From Betaproteobacteria bacterium (GTDB lineage Bacteria > Pseudomonadota > Gammaproteobacteria > Burkholderiales > Rhodocyclaceae), in the NCBI GenBank assembly GCA_016709965.1, contig JADJLT010000001.1, forward strand, positions 62,001 to 126,000: a stretch of DNA of 64,000 nucleotides. Direction: 5' to 3'. Position 1 is the first letter of the stretch; the number at the start of each line of letters is the position of its first letter. The translations under genes and the position numbers were made by a program. A model generated the notes under the pieces. That model ran no database searches and was not told the origin of the DNA. It was given only the letters and a program-made list of their open reading frames with translations. Positions 8,486 to 17,740 of the stretch are shown here, in pieces.

Positions 8486-8961
8486 TTGCCAGGCCAGGGC
8501 TGGATGGGGACTGTCGAAATCGAGTTGGCCGGCGCACCCTCGATAATCTTGCGACTGATCGCCATATACACCAGTACGTTTCGCTTTTTATCCAGAAAAC
8601 GATGAATGTTGGTTTCCTTGAAAAAGATCGAGGTATCTTCGCTGAATACCACTTCATCATCCGGCAATTTGGCCGGCAGGGTGATCGGACCGATCTGACG
8701 ACAGGCGATGGAAAATTGCGACGGATCTTCGGCCAGCCCGAGGCTGCCCTTGACGCCCCCGGTTCGCGCCTGGCTGACGTGACAGGTGACGCCGGGGATC
8801 TTGGGGTCGTCGTAGGCATAGACGCAAACCCGGTGATTGGCGCCAATCAGTTTCCAGGTTGTGGTTGCGCAACCTACTTCTTCAGCGAAAACAGGCCGTG
8901 ATAGCAGCAGGGCTGACAGGGCCAGAAAAATGGAGCGTTTCAGGATACGGCGCTGTGTCAT
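8482..8961 (-). CDS. creA: CreA family exported protein
   Basis: A 159-residue protein with an N-terminal signal peptide (about residues 1-26, ending PVFAEE). The body shows the CreA pattern: EEVGCATTTWKLIGANHRVCVYAYDDPKIPGVTCHVSQARTGG broken over residues 27-70, then DPSQFSIACRQ and FKETNIHRFLDKKRNVLVY. Four cysteines in the exported part could form disulfides. CreA is widely conserved but its role is unknown. It overlaps both neighbours by four bases, so it is translated with the patatin-like lipase and the cupin. Confidence 0.88.
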   Translation of the reverse strand: MTQRRILKRSIFLALSALLLSRPVFAEEVGCATTTWKLIGANHRVCVYAYDDPKIPGVTCHVSQARTGGVKGSLGLAEDPSQFSIACRQIGPITLPAKLPDDEVVFSEDTSIFFKETNIHRFLDKKRNVLVYMAISRKIIEGAPANSISTVPIQPWPGK

Positions 8962-9977
8962 GGTTTGGCTTTCGGAAGTTTGCCGAGAAATTCACTCCCT
9001 TTGCGTCGGCCTTCAGTCAGCAGCGAGTTAATGAACTCCGGTCTGCGGTCCAGTTTGGATGGATAGTCGAGCTCCATTTCCAGCGCGATATGGCGTATCT
9101 CAACATGTTTGAGGTGGTCGGCTGTCAGCCATTTCTTGTGTAGCCAATCGTTGGTCTGCCGAACGAAAAACAGTTCCTGATTGAGCGAAAGGTTGCCGGC
9201 GAGTTCATTGCGCCTATCGTCAATGTCATTGGCCGATTTCGGTTCGCTCGACCGTGTTTCCGGATTGATCTGGATCACCCAGATTTCGTCTGGTTTCGCA
9301 TCTCTGCTGCCGTGTCCGGAAAGGAAGCCGCGAATCGGCGGATTTTGCGAGAAGAGGCCATCCCAATAGAGCCCTTTGCCGATGCGCACGGCCCGGAACA
9401 GTTCGGGCACAGCGGCAGAGGCAAGCAGGGCGTCGACGGAGATGCCAAATTCCGGGTGCGAAGCTTTTGAATTGAAGATTGCAAAATCGCCCGACAGCAC
9501 ATTTACGGCACCGACCATCAAAGTTGGTGAATTGCCTTTAACAAGTTCAGACAACTTATTGAATTCGATGTATTTCTTGAGCGTTTTCGCGAGAACATCC
9601 TGCCCGGTATTCGGCAACAGGTAGGGGCTTAACTCCGGCGTGGCAAAAAAGTTTCGACTACGCTGGAGTCCGACCAGGAACTGGTTGCTCATCAAGTCGT
9701 GAAGTTCCGTGGCGCTCATGTCTTGCCAGAATGATTCCAGCAGTTTCGCCCCTTGCAGCCCATCATTCAGCAACAACCCGTACCAGGCAATGGCGGCACA
9801 CAGCGCACCGCCGGAGGTACCTGACAGACCATGAATGCGATAACGGGTGGTGTCCAGCTCATTCAATAACACTTGCAGGACGCCGGCCGTGAAGGCCGTA
9901 TGACTGCCACCGCCCTGACAGGCGATGGCCACTGATTTTGGTTTGCTGGTGCTGGAAGAAACGGCTTTCTGGTTCAT
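8958..9977 (-). CDS. Patatin-like phospholipase
   Basis: A 339-residue patatin-fold acyl hydrolase expected to release fatty acids from phospholipids or other lipids. The Ser-Asp dyad is visible: oxyanion loop QGGGSHTAF (residues 21-29), nucleophile Ser55 in GTSGG, and Asp206 in YWDGLFSQNPP. No signal peptide is evident, so it is probably cytoplasmic or delivered by another route. It is the first gene of the patatin-creA-cupin operon. The neighbouring betaine lipid pathway also acts on membrane lipid, but lies on the other strand, so a link is only a guess. Confidence 0.9.
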   Translation of the reverse strand: MNQKAVSSSTSKPKSVAIACQGGGSHTAFTAGVLQVLLNELDTTRYRIHGLSGTSGGALCAAIAWYGLLLNDGLQGAKLLESFWQDMSATELHDLMSNQFLVGLQRSRNFFATPELSPYLLPNTGQDVLAKTLKKYIEFNKLSELVKGNSPTLMVGAVNVLSGDFAIFNSKASHPEFGISVDALLASAAVPELFRAVRIGKGLYWDGLFSQNPPIRGFLSGHGSRDAKPDEIWVIQINPETRSSEPKSANDIDDRRNELAGNLSLNQELFFVRQTNDWLHKKWLTADHLKHVEIRHIALEMELDYPSKLDRRPEFINSLLTEGRRKGSEFLGKLPKAKP

Positions 9978-10021
9978 AAGGCGAGTCCGAATAATTCAAA
10001 ACGATCAGTGTGCCATGTTTT

Positions 10022-11410
10022 TCAATGCGACTCGATGACGATGGCACGATTTGGCAGGGGCGTCATTCTGGCGATATTTTTGGCCAGAATCTTGTAGGTG
10101 TCGCGATCAAACGGTGGGCGCTGGCCATCAAGCAGGGCGTCCATGTCTTCCTCAGATTTCGCCGTGCCGAGATAGCGCCATCCGTCGATCACATGCGCAT
10201 CTTCACCTTCACGGATCATTGCTGGACCGGTGAACGGCCAGGAAACCAGTTTCAGTCCGACCAGCGCCGATATCAGGCGAACGGTGTGTTTGGCATAAGG
10301 CTCGTTGCCAACGCAGGCGCCCTTGCAGCGGCGCAACTGATGACCAAAACACGGTTTGCCCGGTTTGACTTTCTCGAGACCGAGCAGCACGTCGCATAGG
10401 TTGTGCGAATCGGCCAGTGCGCGCAGCACGTTGTTGGCCTCCTTGCCGTTCTTGAACAGTCCGTAGCAGGCGATAGTGATGCCGGTGGCGATGTCGGTCA
10501 GATTGACCAGTTGCGGACGCAACCAGCCTTCGCCTTCATCAATCAGCGTCCAGGTGCAGGCCTCATCATTTTTGCGCAGTTGCCGGTTGTGACTTGGTTG
10601 CAGCGACTTGACCAGTATCGATTCCTTGAGCAGGGCACCGATTTCGCCAGCGGTCTCGATCCAGTCAATGCGCCGCACCTGTTGCGCCAGCTCCATCTCC
10701 TTGGCGGCACTATGGTCGCCGGCAAAATGCGAGAGCACGCGCTGGCGGATATCCTTGGCTTTGCCAACGTAGAGCGGCAGGTTGTTTTCGCCATAAAAAA
10801 GATAGACGCCGGGTACTTCAGGCAACTCATCGAGGATACTGACATCGAGATGAGGCGGCAGGCTGGGATGGGCGTTTTGTGCCTTGAGCGCAGACTCAAT
10901 GTCATCACTGCTACGGTCAACGTGAATTTTTTGCCAAAATTGAAATATCAACTGGGCATCGGCCAGCGCCCGGTGGCGGGCCGCAGCCTGCAGGTCGTGG
11001 CGCTCAATCAGGCTGTCCAGATTGTGCCGCTTGTGTTCCGGAAAAAGCGTGCGTGACAGTTTGACCGTGCACAACACGGAGGCGCGAAAAGTGATACCCA
11101 GGCGCTTGAACTCATTTTTCAGGAAACCATAGTCGAAGCGAGCGTTGTGGGCAATGAACAGCCTGCCTTCCAGCCGCTTCATGGTCTCGGCCGCAACGGT
11201 TTCAAACGGCGGCGCATCAGCCACCATGTCATTGCTGATGCCCGTCAGTTGCTCGATGAAAGGGGGAATCCGCATGCCGGGATTGACCAGTTGCTGCCAT
11301 TCGCGCACCGTGCCGTCCGCATCGACTTCGACAATGCCGATTTCGGTGATGCGGTCGTGGGTGGCGGTGGCACCGGTGGTTTCAAGGTCGACGAAGGCGA
11401 GGGGGCGCAT
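10022..11410 (-). CDS. DnaQ-type 3'-5' exonuclease fused to a GIY-YIG (Cho/UvrC-like) nuclease
   Basis: A 462-residue two-domain nuclease. Residues 4-165 are a DEDDh exonuclease: FVDLETTG with Asp8 and Glu10, HNARFDYGFL near residue 90, and HRALADAQ with His146 and Asp151. Residues about 198-275 are a GIY-YIG domain with GVYLFYGENNLPLYVGKAKDIRQRV. The C-terminal part includes a Cys-rich stretch, PCFGHQLRRCKGACVG, as in Cho/UvrC relatives. The fusion is known in beta- and gammaproteobacteria and is usually named DNA polymerase III epsilon-like/excinuclease Cho-like; its repair role is not well defined. No LexA box is seen upstream. Confidence 0.9.
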   Translation of the reverse strand: MRPLAFVDLETTGATATHDRITEIGIVEVDADGTVREWQQLVNPGMRIPPFIEQLTGISNDMVADAPPFETVAAETMKRLEGRLFIAHNARFDYGFLKNEFKRLGITFRASVLCTVKLSRTLFPEHKRHNLDSLIERHDLQAAARHRALADAQLIFQFWQKIHVDRSSDDIESALKAQNAHPSLPPHLDVSILDELPEVPGVYLFYGENNLPLYVGKAKDIRQRVLSHFAGDHSAAKEMELAQQVRRIDWIETAGEIGALLKESILVKSLQPSHNRQLRKNDEACTWTLIDEGEGWLRPQLVNLTDIATGITIACYGLFKNGKEANNVLRALADSHNLCDVLLGLEKVKPGKPCFGHQLRRCKGACVGNEPYAKHTVRLISALVGLKLVSWPFTGPAMIREGEDAHVIDGWRYLGTAKSEEDMDALLDGQRPPFDRDTYKILAKNIARMTPLPNRAIVIESH

Positions 11411-11582
11411 GGACGAATTTTCTCATGGAGCGTTGGTCGCCGTATCTGTCGTGACAAAAAAGACGGTCATTCACCTACGTGCCAGAAATTTCGCGCGCCT
11501 CGATTTTTGATTTTCAGATATTTGCAGAATGGCAGTTCTACAATAGCGCGAACACTTTCCCCGAACTCCCACGCACACGATC

Positions 11583-11918
11583 ATGAAAAAGCCCACCCTT
11601 TACCAAAGCATCAAAGCCAAGCGGCGGACGCAGTCGCTGGTTATCGGCGTCACCTGGTACACCGCGGAAACCTGGGCGCAGGTCAAGGCCACGGCGGTTG
11701 ATCCGGAGTGTTTTGAGGAGTCGTTCGAAAAATGGAAGGCGATGGCCGTTACCGCCCGCCGCAACTTTCAGCGCTCCGGTGTTCTGGCACTCGAATATCA
11801 GATTGTTCCCGAAGAGTTCTTCGCCTGGTGTGCACAAAACGGCCAGGATAATAATTCAGCGGCACGTGGCGAGTACGTTTCCGAGCGCTTGAGCGCGGTC
11901 CATAACAGCGACACGTAA
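11583..11918 (+). CDS. Hypothetical protein, 111 residues
   Basis: I do not recognise this protein. It starts at ATG 11583 and has a balanced, soluble composition with several Trp (TWYTAETWAQVKA near residues 24-36), a central alpha-helical stretch (ESFEKWKAMAVTARRNFQRSG) and no signal or membrane segment. Codon use looks like the neighbouring core genes and there is a clear intergenic gap before it, so it is probably real. Its stop lies 17 bases from the stop of the converging P-type ATPase gene, with a short inverted repeat TAATCGA...TCGATTA over both stops. Confidence 0.6.
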   Translation: MKKPTLYQSIKAKRRTQSLVIGVTWYTAETWAQVKATAVDPECFEESFEKWKAMAVTARRNFQRSGVLALEYQIVPEEFFAWCAQNGQDNNSAARGEYVSERLSAVHNSDT

Positions 11919-11934
11919 TCGACTAAAAGATCGA

Positions 11935-14454
11935 TTATTTCCCGCTTGAGCCTCGCCTCGGCTGCGAAATATTCAGCGCTTCCTTCGTGATCTCGAAAAG
12001 AATCACCATTCCCACACCGGCACCCAAAGCCACCAGGCTTTGCTGAATTGTTGGCGTCTGAAAAGCAAAGGCTGCAGCAATAGCCGGGACGCAGATAATG
12101 AGCAAGAGTCCCATCAGCGTGCCACCCAGCACCCACGGCACCACGGGCGTCAGCCCAGCAAGCATCTGGCGCCACCCTGACTCCGGAGAACGACTCGGGA
12201 AAATCAACACAGCATTTGCCACAATCAGAACAATGAAAGCCAATGCCCGAGCCCCGTCCGTTGCAATGCCGGTCGACAAACACCAGAAATAGAAACCAGA
12301 AGCGGCCAGCGTAACCAAGCACCCCTGTACCAGGCTAAGGACAAGTTGCCGTGAGGAAACAAGATGTTCACTGACTGATCGAGGAGGCTGTTCCATCAGG
12401 TCCGGGTTCCCTGGCTCGGCTTCAAAGACGATGGAGCATGCCGGGTCGATGATCAGTTCAAGGAAGGCAATGTGAATCGGCGCCAGAATCAGCGGCATGC
12501 CGAACATCACCGGCAGAACCGACAAGCCGATGATCGGGATATGGACTGCCAGGGTATAAACCATTGCCTGTCGGAGATTGGCAAAGATACGTCGCCCCAA
12601 TCGAATGGCCGCGACGATGGCGCCAAAGTCGTCTTCAAGCAATACCAGCGAGGCTGCCTCGCGAGCGACATCCGTTCCTCGCTTGCCCATGGCTATACCA
12701 ATATGCGCGGCCTTCAGGGCCGGGGCGTCATTGACCCCATCGCCCGTCATGGCCACGACTTCGCCATTCGCCTTGAGCGCCTCGACAATGGCGAGTTTTT
12801 GCTGCGGTGTGACGCGGGCGAAGATGCTGACAGAGGCGATACGTGCGGAAAGTGCCTTCACGTCCATCGACTCAAGTTCTGTTCCGGTGATGACCTCGCG
12901 ACTGTCAATACCAGCGCTGGCTGCGATGGCGCGAGCAGTGCGTGGATGATCACCGGTAATCATCACCACCCGAATACCAGCTGTCAGGCACTCGGCGACT
13001 GCAGCAGGTACTTCTGGGCGGAGCGGGTCGGCCAGTCCGATCAGCCCAATGAACTCGAAATCGAAATCATGCTGGATCTCCGGAAAGCCATCCTGAACGG
13101 CATGTCTGGCCTTGGCCACGCCCAAAATGCGCAAACCTCGATCGGCCATTATCTCTGCCTGCTGTGTCAGGCTTTTCCTGTCGGCTTCCGGCAGGTGACA
13201 GAGTTCGGCAATAGCTTCCGGTGCTCCTTTCGTGGCGACAATGTTTTGCTTGCTGGTCTCGTCTTTCCATAGATGTGACATGGCAAGAAGTTCAGGGGAA
13301 AGCTCGTACTCTTTTGCCAAAGACCAATTCGGGTGCAAGTGATCGGTATCAGCCAGTAAATCGCCAGCAAAACGGTGAAATGCTTGCTCCATCGGGTCAT
13401 GCGGATCGATTTCACTGGCCAGAACGGCGTATTCAAGCAACTCGTGATAGGGCTCGGGAAGCACCGCTCCAGCAATATCCTTGATCTCCAGGAGGTTTCC
13501 ATCCACCGACAGCGCGGCAACGGCCATGCGGTTCTGGGTCAGCGTTCCTGTTTTATCGACACAAAGAACCGTGGTTTCGCCCAGGGTTTCAATCGCATTG
13601 AGACGTCGCGTCAGCACTTTCTGGTTAGCAATTCGACGTGCCCCCATGGCCAGGAAAATGATCATGATGACCGGAAATTCCTGGGGCAGAATCCCCATCG
13701 CCAGCGTAATGCCGGCTAGCAAGGCATCGAGCCAGCTTCCTCGCAAAGTCCAGTAGAGAAGTGCCAGCGCCAAGCACAGGCCGATGCCGATCACCGCCAG
13801 TCGGCGCGTCAAGCGACCCATTTCCTCGCGAAGCGGTGACGATTCAACGGCAATATCCTGTAGCGATTTCCCGATGCGTCCGAGTTCAGTTGTGCTACCA
13901 GTTGCACTGACCTTGATCATTCCTTGACCACGGACGACCAGCGTGCCCGCGAAAGCCACGCCACCGTCGGCAAACTTCACGACCGCTTCGGACTCGCCCG
14001 TCAGCATCGATTCGTCGACTGCCAGTTCATGTGCTTGCAGGACTGCGCCGTCGGCGGGAATACGGTCGCCTTCCGACAGGATCAAAAGGTCTTCGCGAAC
14101 GACTTCGCGACCGGGAATCCTCGTTTGTACCCCGTCCCGAATTGCCAAGGCCCGTGGACTGGACAGATCGCGGAGGGCTTCCAGGGCATTTTCAGTGCGA
14201 CGTTCCTGCAGAATGGTGATCACCATGATGATGACCACAAAGCCCAGCAAGATCAGCGCTTCGTGGGGATCGCCCATAGCGAAATAGATTGCCCCGGCAC
14301 CCAGCAACAACAGGAACATCGGTTCTCGGGTAACTTCTCCGGCGATGGCTAATATCGAGCGTCGTTGGTTGGCGCCCAGTTCATTGGGGCCATCGGCCGC
14401 CAGCCGGGCGGTTGCCTCGTCGCGGGTTAGCCCTCGGAGAAGTTCGGGCGGCAT
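11935..14454 (-). CDS. Cation-transporting P-type ATPase (P2-like HAD family)
   Basis: An 839-residue membrane pump. The standard landmarks are present in order: cation ATPase N-terminal region (residues 1-60), TGES actuator loop at 152-155, phosphorylated Asp300 in DKTGTLTQ, nucleotide-domain KGAPE at 409-413, ITGDHPRTA near 499-507, TGDGVNDAP at 570-578, and a C-terminal block of membrane helices. The fourth helix has GILPQEFPVIMIIF, resembling the PEEFP signature of bacterial calcium- or sodium-type P2 pumps but with Gln for the first Glu. No N-terminal heavy-metal domain or CPx motif is present, so copper or zinc transport is unlikely. The ion is not certain. A cytochrome b561 gene lies 10 bases upstream on the same strand. 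Confidence 0.88.
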   Translation of the reverse strand: MPPELLRGLTRDEATARLAADGPNELGANQRRSILAIAGEVTREPMFLLLLGAGAIYFAMGDPHEALILLGFVVIIMVITILQERRTENALEALRDLSSPRALAIRDGVQTRIPGREVVREDLLILSEGDRIPADGAVLQAHELAVDESMLTGESEAVVKFADGGVAFAGTLVVRGQGMIKVSATGSTTELGRIGKSLQDIAVESSPLREEMGRLTRRLAVIGIGLCLALALLYWTLRGSWLDALLAGITLAMGILPQEFPVIMIIFLAMGARRIANQKVLTRRLNAIETLGETTVLCVDKTGTLTQNRMAVAALSVDGNLLEIKDIAGAVLPEPYHELLEYAVLASEIDPHDPMEQAFHRFAGDLLADTDHLHPNWSLAKEYELSPELLAMSHLWKDETSKQNIVATKGAPEAIAELCHLPEADRKSLTQQAEIMADRGLRILGVAKARHAVQDGFPEIQHDFDFEFIGLIGLADPLRPEVPAAVAECLTAGIRVVMITGDHPRTARAIAASAGIDSREVITGTELESMDVKALSARIASVSIFARVTPQQKLAIVEALKANGEVVAMTGDGVNDAPALKAAHIGIAMGKRGTDVAREAASLVLLEDDFGAIVAAIRLGRRIFANLRQAMVYTLAVHIPIIGLSVLPVMFGMPLILAPIHIAFLELIIDPACSIVFEAEPGNPDLMEQPPRSVSEHLVSSRQLVLSLVQGCLVTLAASGFYFWCLSTGIATDGARALAFIVLIVANAVLIFPSRSPESGWRQMLAGLTPVVPWVLGGTLMGLLLIICVPAIAAAFAFQTPTIQQSLVALGAGVGMVILFEITKEALNISQPRRGSSGK

Positions 14455-14464
14455 GATGAATCAA

Positions 14465-15043
14465 TCATTCTGTTTTCTCATGCCCCTGCCAAGGGCGGCG
14501 CTTGCCCGGCAGCAACCGAATCAGTGTATTGTCCCGCACGATGTAGTGGTGAAACAATGCAGCAGCGGCATGCAAACCGATGATGAAATATCCGATATTC
14601 CCGACTGTTTCGTGGACTTCCTTGATCAACTCGGCCGTGGCCTTGTTTTGGCTGATTAGCGCCGGCAAATGAAGTCCGAAATAGGGAATCGGCTTTCCTT
14701 CCGCGCTGAGTAAAAGCCAGCCTGCCAATGGCATGGCGATCATGAACAGGTAGAGGAGGATATGCATCGATTGGGCCAGCAGGCTCTGCCATTTTGGCGG
14801 AACAGGCTGAATATCAGGGGAAGGTCCGATCACATGGATCACCGCGCGTATCGATACCAGCGTGAGAACTGAAAGCCCGAGCATAAAATGCCAAAGCTTC
14901 ATCAACTCGCGCGGATCGCTGCCTTTCGGGAAAAACGTCCGCATTTCAATGCTGGCATAGACTGCGACCAGGATAAGCAGCATTAACCAGTGGAGACCGA
15001 TGGCGGCTGATCCGTAGTGGTCCCTTGTGTTTCGCCAATGCAT
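14465..15043 (-). CDS. Cytochrome b561
   Basis: A 192-residue, four-helix integral membrane di-haem cytochrome. Conserved His residues lie in GLHWLMLL (helix 1), LWHFMLGLSVL (helix 2), MHILLYLFMIAMPLAGW (helix 3) and IGLHAAAALFHHYIVRDN (helix 4), matching the bacterial b561 pattern. The family shuttles electrons between quinol and periplasmic acceptors or oxidants such as superoxide. The gene ends 10 bases before the P-type ATPase start on the same strand, so the two may be co-transcribed; a functional tie is not evident. Confidence 0.9.
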   Translation of the reverse strand: MHWRNTRDHYGSAAIGLHWLMLLILVAVYASIEMRTFFPKGSDPRELMKLWHFMLGLSVLTLVSIRAVIHVIGPSPDIQPVPPKWQSLLAQSMHILLYLFMIAMPLAGWLLLSAEGKPIPYFGLHLPALISQNKATAELIKEVHETVGNIGYFIIGLHAAAALFHHYIVRDNTLIRLLPGKRRPWQGHEKTE

Positions 15044-15251
15044 AAATGACTCCTGATCTGCCCGTCACTCGTAAAGAAATTCAAGCACCATCGGGGCAAG
15101 AACTGGTGCCGTAAATGATTTCATTCGGGAGTTGCCACGAGATAAACAACTCCAAAAAACCACTCTGATTACCGGCTATCGGCCTGAACCATCAGACGTT
15201 TTCATGATGATGGGAAGCCGATAGTTCGACCCTGATATTTTCTCCGTTATT

Positions 15252-15698
15252 TCATGAGTTATGTGGAACAAAGATGCCCGCGGGAGACTTGTTGAAGTCA
15301 AGTTGCTGGATTGCCTTATCTTGAGTGCCAGTCCGTTTGACATAGTTCACATGAACCACGACAACTTGGGCAAACGGCGCTTTTCCGGAAACGGCACGCG
15401 CAAAAGTAGAAACCATCGTCGATGCCTCAGCCTCCCGATCCGTATCTTTCGCATCATTCAATTTGCTGTTGATGACGGTTATCGTGACCTTGTGGGGCGT
15501 GGTGGCTATCTCGATCATCTTTGCGTCGTTGCCGGTGGCTTTTGCGACATCTCGCTGTATGCTAGGTACGGCCATCGTTTGTTGCTTGACCTGTTCAATC
15601 TCTAACGCGGTGTCTGCACTCCATGCCGGTGCTGACGATGCGAGCATGGCCACGGTGACCCAAAGGGACGCGACAAGGCATTTTGTTTTTCTATTCAT
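15252..15698 (-). CDS. Exported hypothetical protein, 148 residues
   Basis: Not a family I recognise. The start ATG at 15698 has a good ribosome site (GGAGAAAATC before it) and gives a classic signal peptide, MNRKTKCLVASLWVTVAMLA then SSAPAWSADTALE, with likely cleavage after WSA. An in-frame start at 15806 would put 36 polar residues ahead of the signal and is rejected. The mature part is about 120 residues, with alternating beta-like stretches (PHKVTITVINSKLND, FAQVVVVHVNYVKR) and no cysteines. It lies about 200 bases downstream of the cytochrome b561 start in the genome, on the same strand but upstream in transcription. Confidence 0.65.
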   Translation of the reverse strand: MNRKTKCLVASLWVTVAMLASSAPAWSADTALEIEQVKQQTMAVPSIQRDVAKATGNDAKMIEIATTPHKVTITVINSKLNDAKDTDREAEASTMVSTFARAVSGKAPFAQVVVVHVNYVKRTGTQDKAIQQLDFNKSPAGIFVPHNS

Positions 15699-16164
15699 GA
15701 TTTTCTCCAATCGGCATTGCTCATTCGGGAAGACGGGGAAATTTGATGTCCTCGCATTGATCATCTTGAGCAGAATGCTTGGGCGGCTCTGTACGCTAGA
15801 CCACATTGTCTGTCATTGAGTACCCAGGGCAGCTTGGATAACGAGTCTTGGGGCAGTTTTCTGATTGGTTTCCAGCCATTTTCGCCAGCAGAATTTAGCC
15901 ATTCGGAATCACCGCATCTGACCAAGCTTTGCACGATGGCCTATACAGTGACCGCCTGCGCAGGTGTTCAGGTCAGATCCATCAATACCATCGGGCATTC
16001 ATTGCCATCTTCATACAGGTCGGCTTCGATCCTGAGCGTCGAAGCGGGGCGAAGGGCGTCAGGACTAATGGCGATGGCCAAGCGCAGCAGCGGGAAGACG
16101 GGCTTCCCGATAATATCGGACAAACCCGGAGAATGCCGGGTTTGCCGAACAAACGATGTTGCGA
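15699..16164. other. Intergenic stretch without a supported gene
   Basis: About 470 bases between two exported-protein genes on the minus strand. Plus-strand frames here lack ribosome sites and have no family resemblance. A 9-base hairpin, CAAACCCGG/CCGGGTTTG at 16121-16144, lies 20 bases past the stop of the gene at 16165 and may help end its transcript, though no long T-run follows. Confidence 0.5.
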
Positions 16165-16695
16165 TTAACGGCGGCGGTTACGCACGCAACCCTGGCCGCT
16201 CAACTGGAAGGTGTTCAGATTCTTCGTCGGGCAGAAGCTGATGCTTCCCTGGGCAACCACATCGATGGTGGCGCCATTGAAAATGCCGGTACCCCATTTG
16301 AACTTTGTCATGCGTTCGACGACCGAAAACGCGCAAGGAGCACCGTCCGGGCCGGTTTCAAGCACGCCGGTGATCTGAGCCACGTCCTGATACGTCTGGA
16401 AGGAGTCGATCAGTTCAAAAACGGCGGTATGGTTGAGCGTGCTGGCCCCGGTGGTCAGGTCCTGCGATGTCACTTTGCCCAGCAGTGCGCCACAGTCGTC
16501 AAACACTTCGCTGCCATCGGCAGCTGTCATGGTCAGACAAACTTGACCAACCTGTTTGGTGGAGGAAACGTTCAGGGTAGTCACCCGGCCGGTCACGGTG
16601 GTTGGCGTAAATCCGGCCGCGCATTGCTGGGCATGACTTACTGCCGGCAGGCAGAGGAGTGCTGCAAGAACAGACAGGGACAGTCTTGTGTGCAT
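16165..16695 (-). CDS. Exported Cys-containing hypothetical protein, 176 residues
   Basis: Not recognised. The ATG at 16695 is preceded by AAGGAATAAAA and yields a clean signal peptide (MHTRLSLSVLAALLCLPAV, cleavage probably after SHA). The upstream in-frame start at 16845 adds 50 basic residues and is rejected. The mature protein has five or six cysteines, including CAAGFTPTTVTGRV, VCLTM, DDCGALLGKV and GCVRNRRR at the end, which suggests disulfides in the periplasm or outside. Predicted to be mostly beta strand. A hairpin follows the stop at 16121-16144. Confidence 0.65.
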   Translation of the reverse strand: MHTRLSLSVLAALLCLPAVSHAQQCAAGFTPTTVTGRVTTLNVSSTKQVGQVCLTMTAADGSEVFDDCGALLGKVTSQDLTTGASTLNHTAVFELIDSFQTYQDVAQITGVLETGPDGAPCAFSVVERMTKFKWGTGIFNGATIDVVAQGSISFCPTKNLNTFQLSGQGCVRNRRR

Positions 16696-17036
16696 TTTTA
16701 TTCCTTGTTTTTGGGATAGGTCGAAGTCGCGCCTTCCGAGGCAGACGCTGAGTATGAGTATATCCGGCAGTGCTATGCGTTGTGGATTGATACCCCTGTA
16801 TTTGTCGGGATTTTTATGTTTTCGGCTTTTTTTGGATCCTCTCAAAGGGCGTGACCGATTTGAGTAGTCAGTGAATTCATTCGCGACAAGTTGAATGCGT
16901 TTTTCTGTCGCAAACCCGACAAGTCATGATGCCGCTTTGCCCGCATGACCAGCAATCAGCGGCTTTCAAAGATTTGACTGTCTGGCATCGGTTTTGCGTT
17001 GGTGGGTTGATCTCGAAACCGTTCTCGCCAATCGCC
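16696..17036. other. Divergent intergenic region
   Basis: About 340 bases between an exported-protein gene (minus) and a rhodanese gene (plus). T-rich runs at 16800-16835 suggest promoters, but no convincing -35/-10 pair or operator was found. The rhodanese frame is open back to 16926, so its true start may lie inside this stretch. Confidence 0.4.
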
Positions 17037-17375
17037 ATGACGCCTGTTGAAAAACCTGCATTTCGCTGCCTGCTGGCCACCGATGCCGCCACCCTCATTC
17101 GTGCCGAACCCAAAGCCATTATTTTCGACGTTCGCGATATGGCCAGCTACCAGCGTGCTCACATTGATGGCGCGGCCCATCTTTCCGAAGATCGCCTGGT
17201 GGCCTGGATGCGGCGACTACCGAAGGATGCCCTGATCATGATCTATTGCTTTCAGGGCAATGCAAGCCGGACATTCGCCCAGATGTTCGTAGATTTTCGC
17301 TATTCGAGGGTTTTCAGTGTCGACGGTGGCTATGAGCCACTGGCCGCAGCAATGGCCTGCACAGTCACCGTATGA
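17037..17375 (+). CDS. GlpE-like single-domain rhodanese
   Basis: A 112-residue rhodanese (sulfurtransferase). IIFDVRDMASYQRAHIDGAAHL is the CH2A region, and the active-site loop is IYCFQGNASR with Cys in the expected place; a six-residue loop as in GlpE suggests thiosulfate sulfurtransferase activity. The start at 17037 gives the normal GlpE-like length, but its ribosome site is poor and the frame is open upstream with ATGs at 16926, so the start is uncertain. The stop overlaps the next gene by four bases. The three genes rhodanese-unknown-GST form a tightly coupled operon. Confidence 0.8.
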   Translation: MTPVEKPAFRCLLATDAATLIRAEPKAIIFDVRDMASYQRAHIDGAAHLSEDRLVAWMRRLPKDALIMIYCFQGNASRTFAQMFVDFRYSRVFSVDGGYEPLAAAMACTVTV

Positions 17376-17740
17376 CCAACGCACACGTCAGCCATTGGTT
17401 AGATCAGCACGCGCTGTCACCCAGCGATGTTGATTGCGCTGTCACCGTGATGCTCAAGATTCTCGATGGAAAATGCAAGATGAAACGCGTGGAGAAGCTG
17501 GTCATGACCGGCCTCTACGACGCAGTTAAAAACCGCCCAGGGCTGCTTCTTGGTGCCGATGACCACCTTCTTGTCAGCAAGGCACGCGACGATGCCAGCG
17601 AAGCCATGAGGAACTTGATCTACGAAAAGCGCGTACTGGCCGAAACGACGATTTCTCGTCCGATAATGAAAGCCTTCAAGGCCATGATTCGCCAACAGGG
17701 GTTGTTTGAGGGTATTGCAGAAGAGGCTGACAGCGAATGA
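17372..17740 (+). CDS. Hypothetical protein between rhodanese and glutathione transferase
   Basis: A 122-residue soluble, mostly helical protein that I do not recognise. It has a helix-rich N-terminus (HWLDQHALSPSDVDCAVTVMLKILDGKCKMKRVEKLV) and a C-terminal acidic tail (EEADSE). No metal motif, signal or membrane segment. It overlaps the rhodanese gene and the glutathione transferase gene by four bases each, so it is surely translated and presumably works with sulfur or glutathione chemistry. Confidence 0.7.
   Translation: MTNAHVSHWLDQHALSPSDVDCAVTVMLKILDGKCKMKRVEKLVMTGLYDAVKNRPGLLLGADDHLLVSKARDDASEAMRNLIYEKRVLAETTISRPIMKAFKAMIRQQGLFEGIAEEADSE

Noticed and set aside
15816..16241. Open frames on the plus strand between the exported-protein genes
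   Set aside because: No ribosome site, low-complexity composition and overlap with the better supported gene at 16165-16695.
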